Of a DNA stretch of 32,136 nt, positions 16,331-23,803 are shown one piece after another (position 1 is the stretch's first letter; every line of letters starts with the position of its first letter). Location of the stretch: positions 1 through 32,136 of the forward strand of contig CAXTAK010000025.1 of NCBI GenBank assembly GCA_964242735.1, in the 5' to 3' direction. Position numbers and translations under genes: made by a program. This stretch comes from CADCUY01 sp964242735. Its GTDB lineage: Bacteria > Actinomycetota > Actinomycetes > Actinomycetales > Quadrisphaeraceae. The notes beneath the pieces are model-generated. The model was not told the origin of the DNA and did not search any database. It was given only the letters and a program-made list of their open reading frames with translations.

Positions 16331-16336
16331 ACTCTA
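16331..16336 (-). promoter_or_regulatory. Possible -10 element for the plsC-dapA-rnj run
   Basis: TAGAGT on the minus strand lies about 50 nt upstream of the chosen plsC start. It would give a leadered transcript, consistent with the good Shine-Dalgarno there. No clear -35 is seen. Confidence 0.3.
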
Positions 16337-16375
16337 GGGACTGCGCCGCCGCCGGGGTCGCGCGAGCGGGTCTGC

Positions 16376-16381
16376 CACCAT
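16376..16381 (+). promoter_or_regulatory. Putative -10 element for leaderless hydrolase gene
   Basis: CACCAT lies 6 nt (GGGCGC) before the GTG at 16388, with no Shine-Dalgarno. The first base departs from TANNNT. Confidence 0.4.
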
Positions 16382-16387
16382 GGGCGC

Positions 16388-17203
16388 GTGCCGGCCGCGA
16401 GCGTCCTCCCCGGCGCGGAGGCGATCCGCCTCGAGCCCGCACGCACCGCCGCCGCCACTGCTGACGGGCCTACCGCGCCACCCACCGACGGACCCGCGCG
16501 ACCACCCGTCGCGGTCCTGCTGTGCCACGGCTTCACCGGCTCACCGCAGAGCGTGCGCCCCTGGGCGCACGACCTGGCCGGCGCCGGGCTCGCGGTGCGC
16601 GTGCCGCGCCTGCCCGGGCACGGCACGCGGTGGGAGGACCTGGCGGCCGCGCGGTGGGAGGACTGGCTGGGGGTGGTGCGCGCGGAGCTCGTCGACCTGC
16701 GTGCCAGCGGCGCGCGGGTGGTGGTGGGGGGCCTGTCGATGGGCGGGGCCCTCGCGCTGCGCCTGGCCGCGGACTCCCCCGGGGACGTCGCCGGACTGGT
16801 CCTGGTCAACCCCGCGGTCGCCCTGACCGACCCCCGCCTGGCCGTGCTGCCGGTGCTGCGGCACCTGCGCCCCACGGTGCCCGGGATCGGTGGCGACGTC
16901 CGGGACGGGACCCCGGAGCTGGCCTACGACCGCGTGCCGCTGCACGCCCTGCACTCCTCCCTCCGCGGGTACCGCGCGCTGCGCCACGACCTGCACCGGG
17001 TCACCGCACCGGTGGTCCTCCTGCGCTCGGCGGTCGACCACGTCGTCCCGGCCCGGAGCAGCGAGGTGGTGCTGTCCTCGATCTCCTCCACCGACGTCCG
17101 CCACCAGGTGCTGCACCGCAGCTGGCACGTGGCCACCCTCGACGTCGACGCGCCGCTGGTCACCGCGGCGACCCTCGACCTGGTGCGGCGGGTCGCGCCG
17201 TGA
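16388..17203 (+). CDS. Alpha/beta hydrolase (esterase/lipase-like)
   Basis: 271-aa alpha/beta-hydrolase resembling carboxylesterases and monoacylglycerol lipases. After a low-complexity N-terminus of about 38 residues come the oxyanion segment HGFTGSP (47-53), the LPGHGT loop (75-80) and the nucleophile elbow GLSMGG with Ser117. The remaining triad is probably Asp217 (SAVDHVVP) and His247 (RSWHVAT). All three are present, so it should be active; the substrate is unknown, though the nearby phospholipid and fatty-acid genes suggest a lipid ester. It diverges from the plsC gene. The downstream small membrane protein starts inside its stop codon (GTGA), so the two are coupled. Confidence 0.87.
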   Translation: MPAASVLPGAEAIRLEPARTAAATADGPTAPPTDGPARPPVAVLLCHGFTGSPQSVRPWAHDLAGAGLAVRVPRLPGHGTRWEDLAAARWEDWLGVVRAELVDLRASGARVVVGGLSMGGALALRLAADSPGDVAGLVLVNPAVALTDPRLAVLPVLRHLRPTVPGIGGDVRDGTPELAYDRVPLHALHSSLRGYRALRHDLHRVTAPVVLLRSAVDHVVPARSSEVVLSSISSTDVRHQVLHRSWHVATLDVDAPLVTAATLDLVRRVAP

Positions 17204-17712
17204 CCACCCCCGACCGCGACGACGACGCGGTCCCCGCCGTTCCCGACGTCGAGCGCGCCTGGGCCGACATCGTCGCCCGCTGGGAGGGTGAGGTGCCCAC
17301 CGCCGACGACGCCGCACCTCCCGACACCGGCGCACCCGGGGCCGCCGCCCCGACCACCACCGCCGGCACGGGCACCACCGGCGCCGCCCGGTCCGACGCT
17401 CCCGCCCCGTGGCCCTCCGGCGCGGGCTCCGGGCCCCGGGACCACCCCCTGGCCGACGGCGCTGACGACGCCGACGCCTACGTGCCCCCGGAGCCGCCGC
17501 CGCTGTCCCGGGTGGGGTGGGCGACGTGGCTGCCGTGGGCGGGGGTGCTCGGCGGCCCGCTCCTCCTGCTCCTGTCCGCGGCCCTGCGCGACGCGGTCCC
17601 CGCCGCGGTGGTGGCCCTGGCCGTCTGCGCCTTCACCGCCGGGTCGGTGCTCCTGGTCCTGCGACTGCCCACCCGCCGCGACGACGACGGCGACGACGGG
17701 GCCGTGGTCTAA
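17200..17712 (+). CDS. Small two-span membrane protein, function unknown
   Basis: 170-aa protein beginning at the GTG at 17200, which overlaps the hydrolase stop as GTGA. Residues 1-85 are acidic and Pro/Ala/Thr-rich. Then comes the motif YVPPEPPPLSR, followed by two hydrophobic segments (WLPWAGVLGGPLLLLLSAAL and AAVVALAVCAFTAGSVLLVL) and an Asp-rich end. The PPPLxR-plus-two-spans layout is one I recall from conserved actinobacterial proteins of unknown function. Its TAA stop shares bases with the TAG stop of the opposing ROK kinase. Coupling to the hydrolase suggests a shared role at the membrane, which is inference only. Confidence 0.8.
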   Translation: MTTPDRDDDAVPAVPDVERAWADIVARWEGEVPTADDAAPPDTGAPGAAAPTTTAGTGTTGAARSDAPAPWPSGAGSGPRDHPLADGADDADAYVPPEPPPLSRVGWATWLPWAGVLGGPLLLLLSAALRDAVPAAVVALAVCAFTAGSVLLVLRLPTRRDDDGDDGAVV

Positions 17713-18746
17713 GCCGTCGCGGCGCCCCGGGCCAGGTCGGCCACGCCGATCATCCCGGCGGCGTTGCCCAGCAGCGCCGCCCGCACCTCGGGGACGGGAC
17801 GGTGCCCGCGGGCCGGCAGCTGCCGGGCCATGGCCGTGCGCGCGGGGTCCAGCAGCAGGTCCCCGGCCTCGGCCACGCCTCCGCCGACGACGACGACGGA
17901 GCTGTCGAGGACCGCGACCATGCTCGCGGCCCCCTCCCCCACCCACTGGCCGACCTCGACGAGGAGGTCCAGCGCGGCGCGGTCACCCTCGCGCGCGGCG
18001 CGGGTCACCTGCTGCCCGGTGATCGCCGCGGGGTCTCCGCCGCACAGCTCCAGCAGCCGACCGGCGGCGAGGTCCCCGGCGGCGACCAGCTCGCGGGCCG
18101 CGCGCACCAGGGCCCGACCCGAGGCGTACTGCTCCCAGCACCCGCGGTTCCCGCAGCCGCAGCGGTGCCCGTCGGGCACCACCCGCACGTGCCCGAGCTC
18201 CGCGGCGAAGCCGTACGCGCCGCGGAGCAGCTGCCCGCCCACGATGACGCCGCCCCCCAGGCCGGTACCGATGGTGAGCATCACCATGTCGTCCACGTCG
18301 CGGCCAGCGCCGTGCACGAACTCCGCCCACGCCGCGGCGCTGGCGTCGTTCTCCACCACCACGGGCAGGCCCAGCACCTCGCTCAGCGCCGTGCCCAGCG
18401 GCTCGTCGCGCCACGCCAGGTTCGGGGCGAAGACCACGGTGGAGCGCGCGGCGTCGACGAAGCCGGCCGCGGCGACGCCCACCGCGACCACGAGGTGGTC
18501 GCGCCGCAGCTCGGCGACCGCGTCGGCGACGGCCGCGCGGATCGCCGGGGGGTCGGTCGCCGGGGTGGAGCGGCGGACCCGCGCGAGCACCTCGCCGGTG
18601 GCGTCGACCACGCCCGCGGCGATCTTCGTCCCCCCGATGTCGACGCCGATGGTGACGGCCCCGCCGGCGGTCGCTGCGCCGCCCGCACCGGTGGTGCTGC
18701 TGCCAGGACCGGTGAGCGACGTCCCGGCGACACCGCTCGTGGCCAT
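17709..18746 (-). CDS. ROK family sugar kinase, probable glucokinase
   Basis: 345-aa ROK-family kinase, probably phosphorylating glucose at O6. Phosphate-binding motif DIGGTK is at residues 36-41. Also visible are ENDASAAAWAE, GTGLGGGVI, the ELGHV segment and the ROK zinc motif CGCGNRGCWEQYASG (C-x-C-x4-C). No DNA-binding domain precedes the kinase, so it is an enzyme rather than a NagC/XylR-type repressor. The first 30 residues are Gly/Thr/Ser/Ala-rich. The ATG at 18746 has TAACCT 8 nt upstream, supporting this start. It diverges from the acyl-CoA ligase gene. Streptomyces glkA is a related ROK glucokinase. Sugar specificity is inferred. Confidence 0.9.
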   Translation of the reverse strand: MATSGVAGTSLTGPGSSTTGAGGAATAGGAVTIGVDIGGTKIAAGVVDATGEVLARVRRSTPATDPPAIRAAVADAVAELRRDHLVVAVGVAAAGFVDAARSTVVFAPNLAWRDEPLGTALSEVLGLPVVVENDASAAAWAEFVHGAGRDVDDMVMLTIGTGLGGGVIVGGQLLRGAYGFAAELGHVRVVPDGHRCGCGNRGCWEQYASGRALVRAARELVAAGDLAAGRLLELCGGDPAAITGQQVTRAAREGDRAALDLLVEVGQWVGEGAASMVAVLDSSVVVVGGGVAEAGDLLLDPARTAMARQLPARGHRPVPEVRAALLGNAAGMIGVADLARGAATA

Positions 18747-18754
18747 GGGCCCGG

Positions 18755-18788
18755 AGGTTACCGGCCACCCGCCCGCCGCTGGGTAGTG
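18755..18788. promoter_or_regulatory. Divergent promoter pair between ROK kinase and acyl-CoA ligase
   Basis: On the minus strand TAACCT (18760-18755) lies 8 nt from the kinase ATG. On the plus strand TAGTGT (about 18783-18788) lies about 55 nt from the ligase GTG. The kinase mRNA would be nearly leaderless and the ligase mRNA would have a short leader with a GGAGGG ribosome-binding site. Confidence 0.45.
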
Positions 18789-18842
18789 TTCGCGCCCACC
18801 GCCCCAGCGCCGGGCCGGGCGCACCACCAGCCGGAGGGCTCC

Positions 18843-20633
18843 GTGAAAGAGCACCACACCGCTCCAGCCGCCGAGGTGGACCCCACCTCCAACCTCACCG
18901 ACCTCGTCCTCGAGGCCGCGGCCGCCACCACCGACCGCCCCCTGTACCGGCGGTGGGACGGCGCCGCCTGGCAGGACGTGACCGGCCCGGCCTTCCTCGC
19001 CGAGGTGCGCGCCCTGGCCTCGGGGATGGTCGCCGCCGGGGTGGGCGCGGGTGACCGGGTGGGGCTGATGGCCCGCACCCGGTACGAGTGGACCCTGTGC
19101 GACGCGGCGATCTGGTGGGCCGGGGCGGTGACGGTGCCGATCTACGAGACCTCCTCCTCCGACCAGGCGCAGTGGATCCTGCAGGACTCCGGTGCCGTCG
19201 CGGTGGTGGTCGAGACCGACCAGCACGCGCAGACGGTCGCCGGCATCCGGGCGCGCACCGAGGCGCTGGCGCACGTGTGGAGCATCGACGGCGGCGACCT
19301 CACCGCCCTCGCCGACCCCGCCGCCGGGGTCAGCGCCGCAGACCTGGAGACCCGGCGCACCGTCGCGACGCTGGACGACCTGGCGACCATCATCTACACC
19401 TCGGGGACCACCGGACGCCCCAAGGGGTGCCAGCTGACCCACGGGAACTTCGTGCGCCTCGCGCGCGCCGGGGTGCACCAGGTGCCCGAGGTCTTCTCCG
19501 GTGAGGACGCCTCCACCCTGCTGTTCCTGCCCCTGGCGCACGTCTTCGCCCGCTACATCCAGGTGCTGTGCTGGGTCAGCCCCGTCACCGTCGGGCACGC
19601 GGCGGACGTCAAGAACCTCACCGCCGACCTGGCGAGCTTCACCCCGACGTTCATCCTCGCCGTCCCCCGGGTCTTCGAGAAGGTCTACAACGCCGCGGAG
19701 CAGAAGGCCGCCGCCGCAGGCCGCGGGAAGATCTTCACCGCGGCCGCGGCCACCGCCATCGCGTGGTCGCGGTCCCAGGACACCGGCGGCCCGGGGCTGG
19801 CGCTGCGCGCCCGTCACGCCCTCTTCGACCGCCTCGTCTACGCCAGGCTGCGCGCCGCCCTCGGTGGCCGGACTCGCTACGCCGTCTCGGGGGGCGCGCC
19901 CCTCGGGGAGCGCCTCGGGCACTTCTTCCGCGGCGTGGGGCTCACCGTCCTGCAGGGCTACGGTCTGACCGAGACCACGGCCCCGACGTCGGTGACCACC
20001 CCGCGCGACGTCCGGATGTCGAGCGTGGGCACCCCGCTGCCCGGGTGCACGGTGCGCGTCGAGGACGACGGCGAGGTGCTCGTGCGCGGCCCGCACGTGT
20101 TCGCGGGGTACTGGAAGGACCCAGCGGCGGACGCCGAGGCCCTCACCGACGGGTGGTTCCGCACCGGTGACCTGGGCAGCCTCGACGCCGACGGCTTCCT
20201 GACCATCACCGGGCGCAAGAAGGAGATCATCGTGACCGCGGGCGGCAAGAACGTCGCGCCCGCCGCGCTGGAGGACCAGCTGCGCGCCCACGCCCTGATC
20301 AGCCAGGCGGTGGTGGTCGGCGACCAGAGGCCGTACGTCGCGGCGCTGGTCACCCTCGACCCCGAGATGCTGCCCACCTGGCTGAGCAACCACGGCAAGC
20401 CGGCGATGACAGCGCTGGAGGCGGCGAGCGACCCCGACGTCACCGCGGAGCTGCAGCGGGCGGTCGACGCCGCCAACGCCTCGGTCTCGAAGGCGGAGTC
20501 CATCCGCCGGTACGCGGTGCTGGCCCGGGACCTCACCGAGGCCAGCGGCCACCTGACGCCCTCGATGAAGATCAAGCGCTCGGTGGTGCTCGCCGACCAC
20601 GTCGCCGACGTCGACGGGCTGTACGCGCGGTAG
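18843..20633 (+). CDS. Long-chain fatty-acid-CoA ligase (FadD15-like)
   Basis: 596-aa AMP-forming acyl-CoA synthetase that activates long-chain fatty acids with ATP and CoA. Motifs: P-loop-like YTSGTTGRPKG from Tyr185, LPLAHVFARYIQ, QGYGLTETTAP, GWFRTGDLG and the hinge/C-terminal GRKKEIIVTAGGKNVAP. All are intact, and length fits long-chain bacterial ligases. The GTG at 18843 has GGAGGG 4 nt upstream. By gene order it corresponds to fadD15 of M. tuberculosis, next to pimB' in both. Transcribed alone, it converges on the glycosyltransferase gene with a small hairpin between them. Confidence 0.94.
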   Translation: MKEHHTAPAAEVDPTSNLTDLVLEAAAATTDRPLYRRWDGAAWQDVTGPAFLAEVRALASGMVAAGVGAGDRVGLMARTRYEWTLCDAAIWWAGAVTVPIYETSSSDQAQWILQDSGAVAVVVETDQHAQTVAGIRARTEALAHVWSIDGGDLTALADPAAGVSAADLETRRTVATLDDLATIIYTSGTTGRPKGCQLTHGNFVRLARAGVHQVPEVFSGEDASTLLFLPLAHVFARYIQVLCWVSPVTVGHAADVKNLTADLASFTPTFILAVPRVFEKVYNAAEQKAAAAGRGKIFTAAAATAIAWSRSQDTGGPGLALRARHALFDRLVYARLRAALGGRTRYAVSGGAPLGERLGHFFRGVGLTVLQGYGLTETTAPTSVTTPRDVRMSSVGTPLPGCTVRVEDDGEVLVRGPHVFAGYWKDPAADAEALTDGWFRTGDLGSLDADGFLTITGRKKEIIVTAGGKNVAPAALEDQLRAHALISQAVVVGDQRPYVAALVTLDPEMLPTWLSNHGKPAMTALEAASDPDVTAELQRAVDAANASVSKAESIRRYAVLARDLTEASGHLTPSMKIKRSVVLADHVADVDGLYAR

Positions 20634-20642
20634 CGCCTCGGG

Positions 20643-20658
20643 GGTGCGGAGCCGCACC
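20643..20658. terminator. Hairpin between convergent fadD and pimB' genes
   Basis: GGTGCGG (20643-20649) and CCGCACC (20652-20658) form a perfect inverted repeat, probably a 6-bp stem with a 4-nt loop. It lies 10 nt after the ligase stop and 25 nt after the opposing gene's stop, so it could serve both. There is no T-run. Confidence 0.45.
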
Positions 20659-20682
20659 GCCGATCCCCGTCACGGGCGGGGC

Positions 20683-21861
20683 TCAGCCGTGCAGGAGCTC
20701 GGCGAGCACCTCCGCCTGGTGGCGGTCGCTCCACCGGGTGGCGGCGAGCTCGCGCCCGCGCGCACCCATCGCAGTGGCGCGGGACGGGTCGCGCAGCAGA
20801 CCGGTGATCACCTCGGCGACCGCGCCGGCGTCGCGACCGTCGACGACCACGCCGCTGACCCCGTCCTCGACCGCCTCCGGTGCACCCCCGGCCGCCCCGG
20901 CGACCACCGCGAGACCACTGGCGGCGGCCTCGAGGTAGCAGATGCCCAGGCCCTCGGTCTCCAGGCCGCCCATGCGGTCCCGGCAGGGCATCGCGAAGAG
21001 GTCCGCGGCGGCGTAGTGGGCGGCGAGCTCGTCGTCGCCCGCACGCCCCGCCAGCACCACGTCACCGTCCAGGCGCAGGCGCTCCACCAGTCGCTCCAGG
21101 GTGGAGCGGTGCGAGCCCTCGCCGACGAGCAGCAGCGCCGCGCCGGGGACGGCGGCGCGCACCGCGGGCCACGCGCGCACCAGGACGTCCTGGCCCTTGC
21201 GCGCCACCAACCGCGAGACGCACACCACCACCGGGCGCTCCCCCAGCCCGTGGCGCGCCCGCACCAGGGCCCGGCCCGCGTCCGCCGCGGCGCCGGGCGC
21301 GAAGGCCCGGTGGTCGACGCCGGGCAGCAGCTGGACCATCGCGGCCCCCTGGGCCGGGGTCAGCCCCCGGGAGATGCCAGCGGCGGTGTGGTCGGTCAGG
21401 TGGGTCAGGACGTCGTTGCGTTCCGCGATCGCCCGCAGCGCCGACCGGGTGCCCGGGACGCCGGCCCACCACACCTCGTGGCCCATCGTGCTGGCCACGG
21501 TGCGCCGCACCCCCGCGCGCCGCAGGGCCGGGGCCAGCAGACCCAGCGGCGCAGCCGCGGCGAACCAGGCCGCGTCGCACCCGTGGTGGCGCGCGCTCGC
21601 CGCGACCCTGGCCGCCACCGCCGGGGTGGGCAGCAGCACCCGGGCGGGGTCGCGCACCACCGGGTGGTCGCGAGCGGCGTCGTGCTCGCGGTCGCCGACC
21701 TGGCGGGAGGTGTGCACCACCACCGACCCGGGAGAGGCCTCCTCCAGGAGGCCGGTCATGGAGGCGACGAAGGACTGGATGCCCCCGTGGCGCGGCGGGA
21801 AGTCGTTGGTGACGACCAGCGTGCGACGGGGCGCCCGGTGGGCTCGGCCGGTCGGTTCCAC
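20683..21861 (-). CDS. pimB: GT4 glycosyltransferase, PimB'-like
   Basis: GT-B glycosyltransferase of family GT4, probably the GDP-mannose-dependent mannosyltransferase that adds the second mannose to phosphatidylinositol monomannoside. 392 aa. Features: acceptor-side NDFPPRHGGIQSF (19-31), GHEVWWAG, PGVD, SRLVARKGQD and the nucleotide-sugar E-x7-E motif in EGLGICYLEAAASG. The N-terminal DFPPxxGGIQ stretch is typical of PimB'. Neighbours support this: FadD15-like ligase on one side and the exonuclease-trpD-ctaE-qcr block on the other, as around Rv2188c in M. tuberculosis (from memory). GTG start 9 nt after the stop of the peptidase gene, so co-transcribed with it. Another phosphatidylinositol or lipid mannosyltransferase remains possible. 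Confidence 0.88.
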   Translation of the reverse strand: MEPTGRAHRAPRRTLVVTNDFPPRHGGIQSFVASMTGLLEEASPGSVVVHTSRQVGDREHDAARDHPVVRDPARVLLPTPAVAARVAASARHHGCDAAWFAAAAPLGLLAPALRRAGVRRTVASTMGHEVWWAGVPGTRSALRAIAERNDVLTHLTDHTAAGISRGLTPAQGAAMVQLLPGVDHRAFAPGAAADAGRALVRARHGLGERPVVVCVSRLVARKGQDVLVRAWPAVRAAVPGAALLLVGEGSHRSTLERLVERLRLDGDVVLAGRAGDDELAAHYAAADLFAMPCRDRMGGLETEGLGICYLEAAASGLAVVAGAAGGAPEAVEDGVSGVVVDGRDAGAVAEVITGLLRDPSRATAMGARGRELAATRWSDRHQAEVLAELLHG

Positions 21862-21870
21862 GGGCGCCGC

Positions 21871-23451
21871 TCAGGCCCCGGGCTGCTGGGCGAGGGCGTC
21901 CAGGTAGGAGCGCCAGGCCGTCACCAGCGCGGCCTCGTCGATGCCGAAGTGCGTGCGCAGCGCCGCCTCGAGGCGCCCACCGGCCGCGTCACCGGCCACC
22001 GGGACGGTGCCGGGCGCCACGGTGCCGGGCGCCACGAGCCCGGGCGGCACCGGGCCGGGTGCTGGGGAGGCGCCCCCCGCGAGCGGGACGTCGATCGGAG
22101 CCACCGAGGCGACCTCTCGGTAGAAGTCGGTGACGGCACGGTCGCCGTACGCGGTCACCAGCATCTCGACGGCCAGCCAGGACCCGCTGTAGGCGCTGGC
22201 GACGTCCCCGAGCGCGGGGTCGAAGTCGTCGGCGTCCGCGAGGGCCGTGGGCCCCCGCCCTTCGCGCACGGCGGCCAGGAGCGGTCCGGCCACGACGGTG
22301 CGCTCGAGCCCTGAGCCGCGGTAGCCCATCCACTCGGCGTAGCCCTCCCCCAGCCACGGCGGCACAGCGGCCCGAGTGGTGGCCCGCGTCGCCACGTGCG
22401 TCAGCTCGTGCGTGAGGACCACCCGCCGCCCCAGGTCGGCGAGGGTGGCGAAGCCGTCGGGGTTGATCACCACGCGGTTCCCGGTGGTGACCGCGCCGCC
22501 CCCCGTCGTCTCACCGGTGGTGACGGCCGCGACCTGGTCGAGCCCGCCGCGCCCGCCACGGCCGAGCAGGGCCGCCAGCCCCGCCTGGTCGGCGGGGACC
22601 TCCACCAGCGTGGTGCGCGGCCAGTCCCGGCCCCACACCTCGTCGACGCGCCGCGCCGCCTCGTCGACCAGCGGGACGTAGGACTGCACGGGGCCGGCAC
22701 CGATGACCACCGAGCGCTCGCCGCGGGCCACCGACACGGGACCGAGGTCCCACAGGTCCACCGCCGTCGGCCCGTCCGCGTCGGAGGCCAGGAGCCACCC
22801 CTCGGCGCCGCCGGACGCGCCCCCCCCGGCGGACACCGTCGGGTCGGGCACCACCGTCAGGTACTGGTCGCGGCGCACCTCTGCTCCACCGCCCTCGACC
22901 TGGTGGACGAGCACCACGTGGGCCACCCACGCCCGGTCACCTCCGGCGCCGAGGGCGGCGACCCGCTGGGCCGGCAGCGCCCCGCCCGCGCCCGCGAACT
23001 CCCACCGCCACGACGCCAGGGGCACCACGGCGAGGCGCTCGAAGACGCGGCGCTGGCGCTCGGCGTACTCCCCCGCGGCACCCGAGGGGTCCACACCCGC
23101 CATCCACCCCGCCGCGTCGCCCGCCACCAGCGCGGTGGCGCGGGCGGCGAGGAGCACCTCCAGGGCCCGGGTGCGCCGGGCCACCGGGTCGTCCGCCGAC
23201 GGCAGGGCGGGAGAGGCGGCCGCAGCGGACGAGGACTGCACCAGCGGGCTGAGCTCCGTCGGGGCACCGGGCACCGGCAGGCGCAGCCCGACCAGTGACG
23301 CGCCGGCCACCAGCACGGCGGCCAGGGCACGGCTCAGCACGCGCGACGCGGGATCGCGCCGGGCGTGGCGCGCTGACCGCGGGCCGGTCGTGCCGGCGTG
23401 CAGCGGACGCTCACCCCGTGCCCGCGGCGCCCGGAGCCAGCCGCTGCGCAC
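21871..23451 (-). CDS. Membrane-anchored HExxH zinc metallopeptidase-like protein
   Basis: 526-aa protein with a basic N-terminus, one hydrophobic segment (about residues 40-60, core LSRALAAVLVAGASLVGL) and a long, probably extracellular part. The zinc-peptidase motif HELTH gives His348, Glu349 and His352. Glu369 in PWLGEGYAEW, 17 residues after His352, is a likely third ligand, as in gluzincins of the peptidase-MA-like group. The catalytic residues look complete. A Pro/Gly/Val linker with APGTV repeats (about 475-495) precedes a C-terminal helical part. I chose the GTG at 23451 because TACAGT lies 7 nt upstream; the GTG at 23460 overlaps that hexamer. It overlaps the preceding four-Cys gene by 41 nt and precedes pimB'. 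Substrate unknown; M. tuberculosis has Rv2189c and an NlpC/P60 hydrolase near this position (from memory). Confidence 0.8.
   Translation of the reverse strand: MRSGWLRAPRARGERPLHAGTTGPRSARHARRDPASRVLSRALAAVLVAGASLVGLRLPVPGAPTELSPLVQSSSAAAASPALPSADDPVARRTRALEVLLAARATALVAGDAAGWMAGVDPSGAAGEYAERQRRVFERLAVVPLASWRWEFAGAGGALPAQRVAALGAGGDRAWVAHVVLVHQVEGGGAEVRRDQYLTVVPDPTVSAGGGASGGAEGWLLASDADGPTAVDLWDLGPVSVARGERSVVIGAGPVQSYVPLVDEAARRVDEVWGRDWPRTTLVEVPADQAGLAALLGRGGRGGLDQVAAVTTGETTGGGAVTTGNRVVINPDGFATLADLGRRVVLTHELTHVATRATTRAAVPPWLGEGYAEWMGYRGSGLERTVVAGPLLAAVREGRGPTALADADDFDPALGDVASAYSGSWLAVEMLVTAYGDRAVTDFYREVASVAPIDVPLAGGASPAPGPVPPGLVAPGTVAPGTVPVAGDAAGGRLEAALRTHFGIDEAALVTAWRSYLDALAQQPGA
22006..22035 (-). 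repeat. 15-bp tandem repeat in the peptidase gene
   Basis: GGTGCCGGGCGCCAC (plus-strand reading) occurs twice in a row at 22006-22020 and 22021-22035, encoding APGTV-type pentapeptides in the linker near the peptidase C-terminus. A diverged copy follows. Confidence 0.85.
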
Positions 23452-23698
23452 CCCGCCCACTGTAGGTGCGGGACACCAGGCGCAGCGGCGGCACCAGCCC
23501 GGACCCGGCGAGCACCCGCAGGGCGCGCGCCTGCCCGGCGTCGAGGTGCAGCGCCCCGGCCGGCCGGCCGCCCGCCCCTGCGCCGGACCCGTCGTCCGCC
23601 CCGGCGCCCCACCCCGGGTGACCCAGCAGCACGGGGACCACGCAGTCCGAGCAGGCCGGGCCCCGCACCTCGCAGGTGTCGCAGTCGATGATCACCAC
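23411..23698 (-). CDS. Small four-cysteine protein, function unknown
   Basis: 95-aa protein starting at a GTG (23698; a second GTG at 23695) with AGGGGA just upstream. Its N-terminus reads VVIIDCDTCEVRGPACSDCV, with a C-x2-C-x6-C-x2-C pattern that could bind zinc or an iron-sulfur cluster. A Gly/Ala/Asp-rich middle and a segment ARALRVLAGSGLVPPLRLV follow. I recall similar short proteins (VIIDCxTCxVRGxxCxDCVV) encoded beside cell-wall hydrolase genes in other actinobacteria, without a known role. Its 3' end overlaps the start of the peptidase gene by 41 nt in another frame. A TAGCCT hexamer at 23747-23742 probably drives it. Small size and overlap make it easy to miss. Confidence 0.72.
   Translation of the reverse strand: MVIIDCDTCEVRGPACSDCVVPVLLGHPGWGAGADDGSGAGAGGRPAGALHLDAGQARALRVLAGSGLVPPLRLVSRTYSGRGAQRLAPGAAGTG
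23459..23464 (-). promoter_or_regulatory. Putative internal -10 element for the peptidase gene
   Basis: TACAGT on the minus strand lies 7 nt before the GTG at 23451, inside the 3' part of the four-Cys gene. It would allow separate leaderless expression of the peptidase. Confidence 0.4.
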
Positions 23699-23741
23699 AG
23701 GTCCCCTCTGGCGCCGCGGACCCTCCGCGCCGACCGCGCCG

Positions 23742-23797
23742 AGGCTAGGGACGGGGTCGGACACCGCAGGACCGCTGTCGCACCCCGCTCGTAGCGT
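23742..23797. promoter_or_regulatory. Divergent -10 pair: four-Cys gene and exonuclease gene
   Basis: Minus strand: TAGCCT (23747-23742), 43 nt before the GTG at 23698. Plus strand: TAGCGT (23792-23797), exactly 6 nt before the exonuclease ATG at 23804, predicting a leaderless mRNA on that side. Confidence 0.55.
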
Positions 23798-23803
23798 CCG
23801 CCC

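Noticed and set aside
18755..18842. Riboswitch or structured leader before the acyl-CoA ligase gene
   Set aside because: The leader is only about 50 nt and no known riboswitch motif or strong hairpin is visible.
17517..20633. Plus-strand open frame of about 1040 codons ending in the acyl-CoA ligase
   Set aside because: The first ~440 codons are antisense to the ROK kinase and show no family resemblance. The ligase has its own GTG and ribosome-binding site at 18843.
17709..20657. Minus-strand open frame of about 980 codons covering the ROK kinase and the fadD gene
   Set aside because: Only the part from 18746 down is ROK-like. The upstream part is the antisense of the acyl-CoA ligase, whose motifs are all intact on the plus strand.
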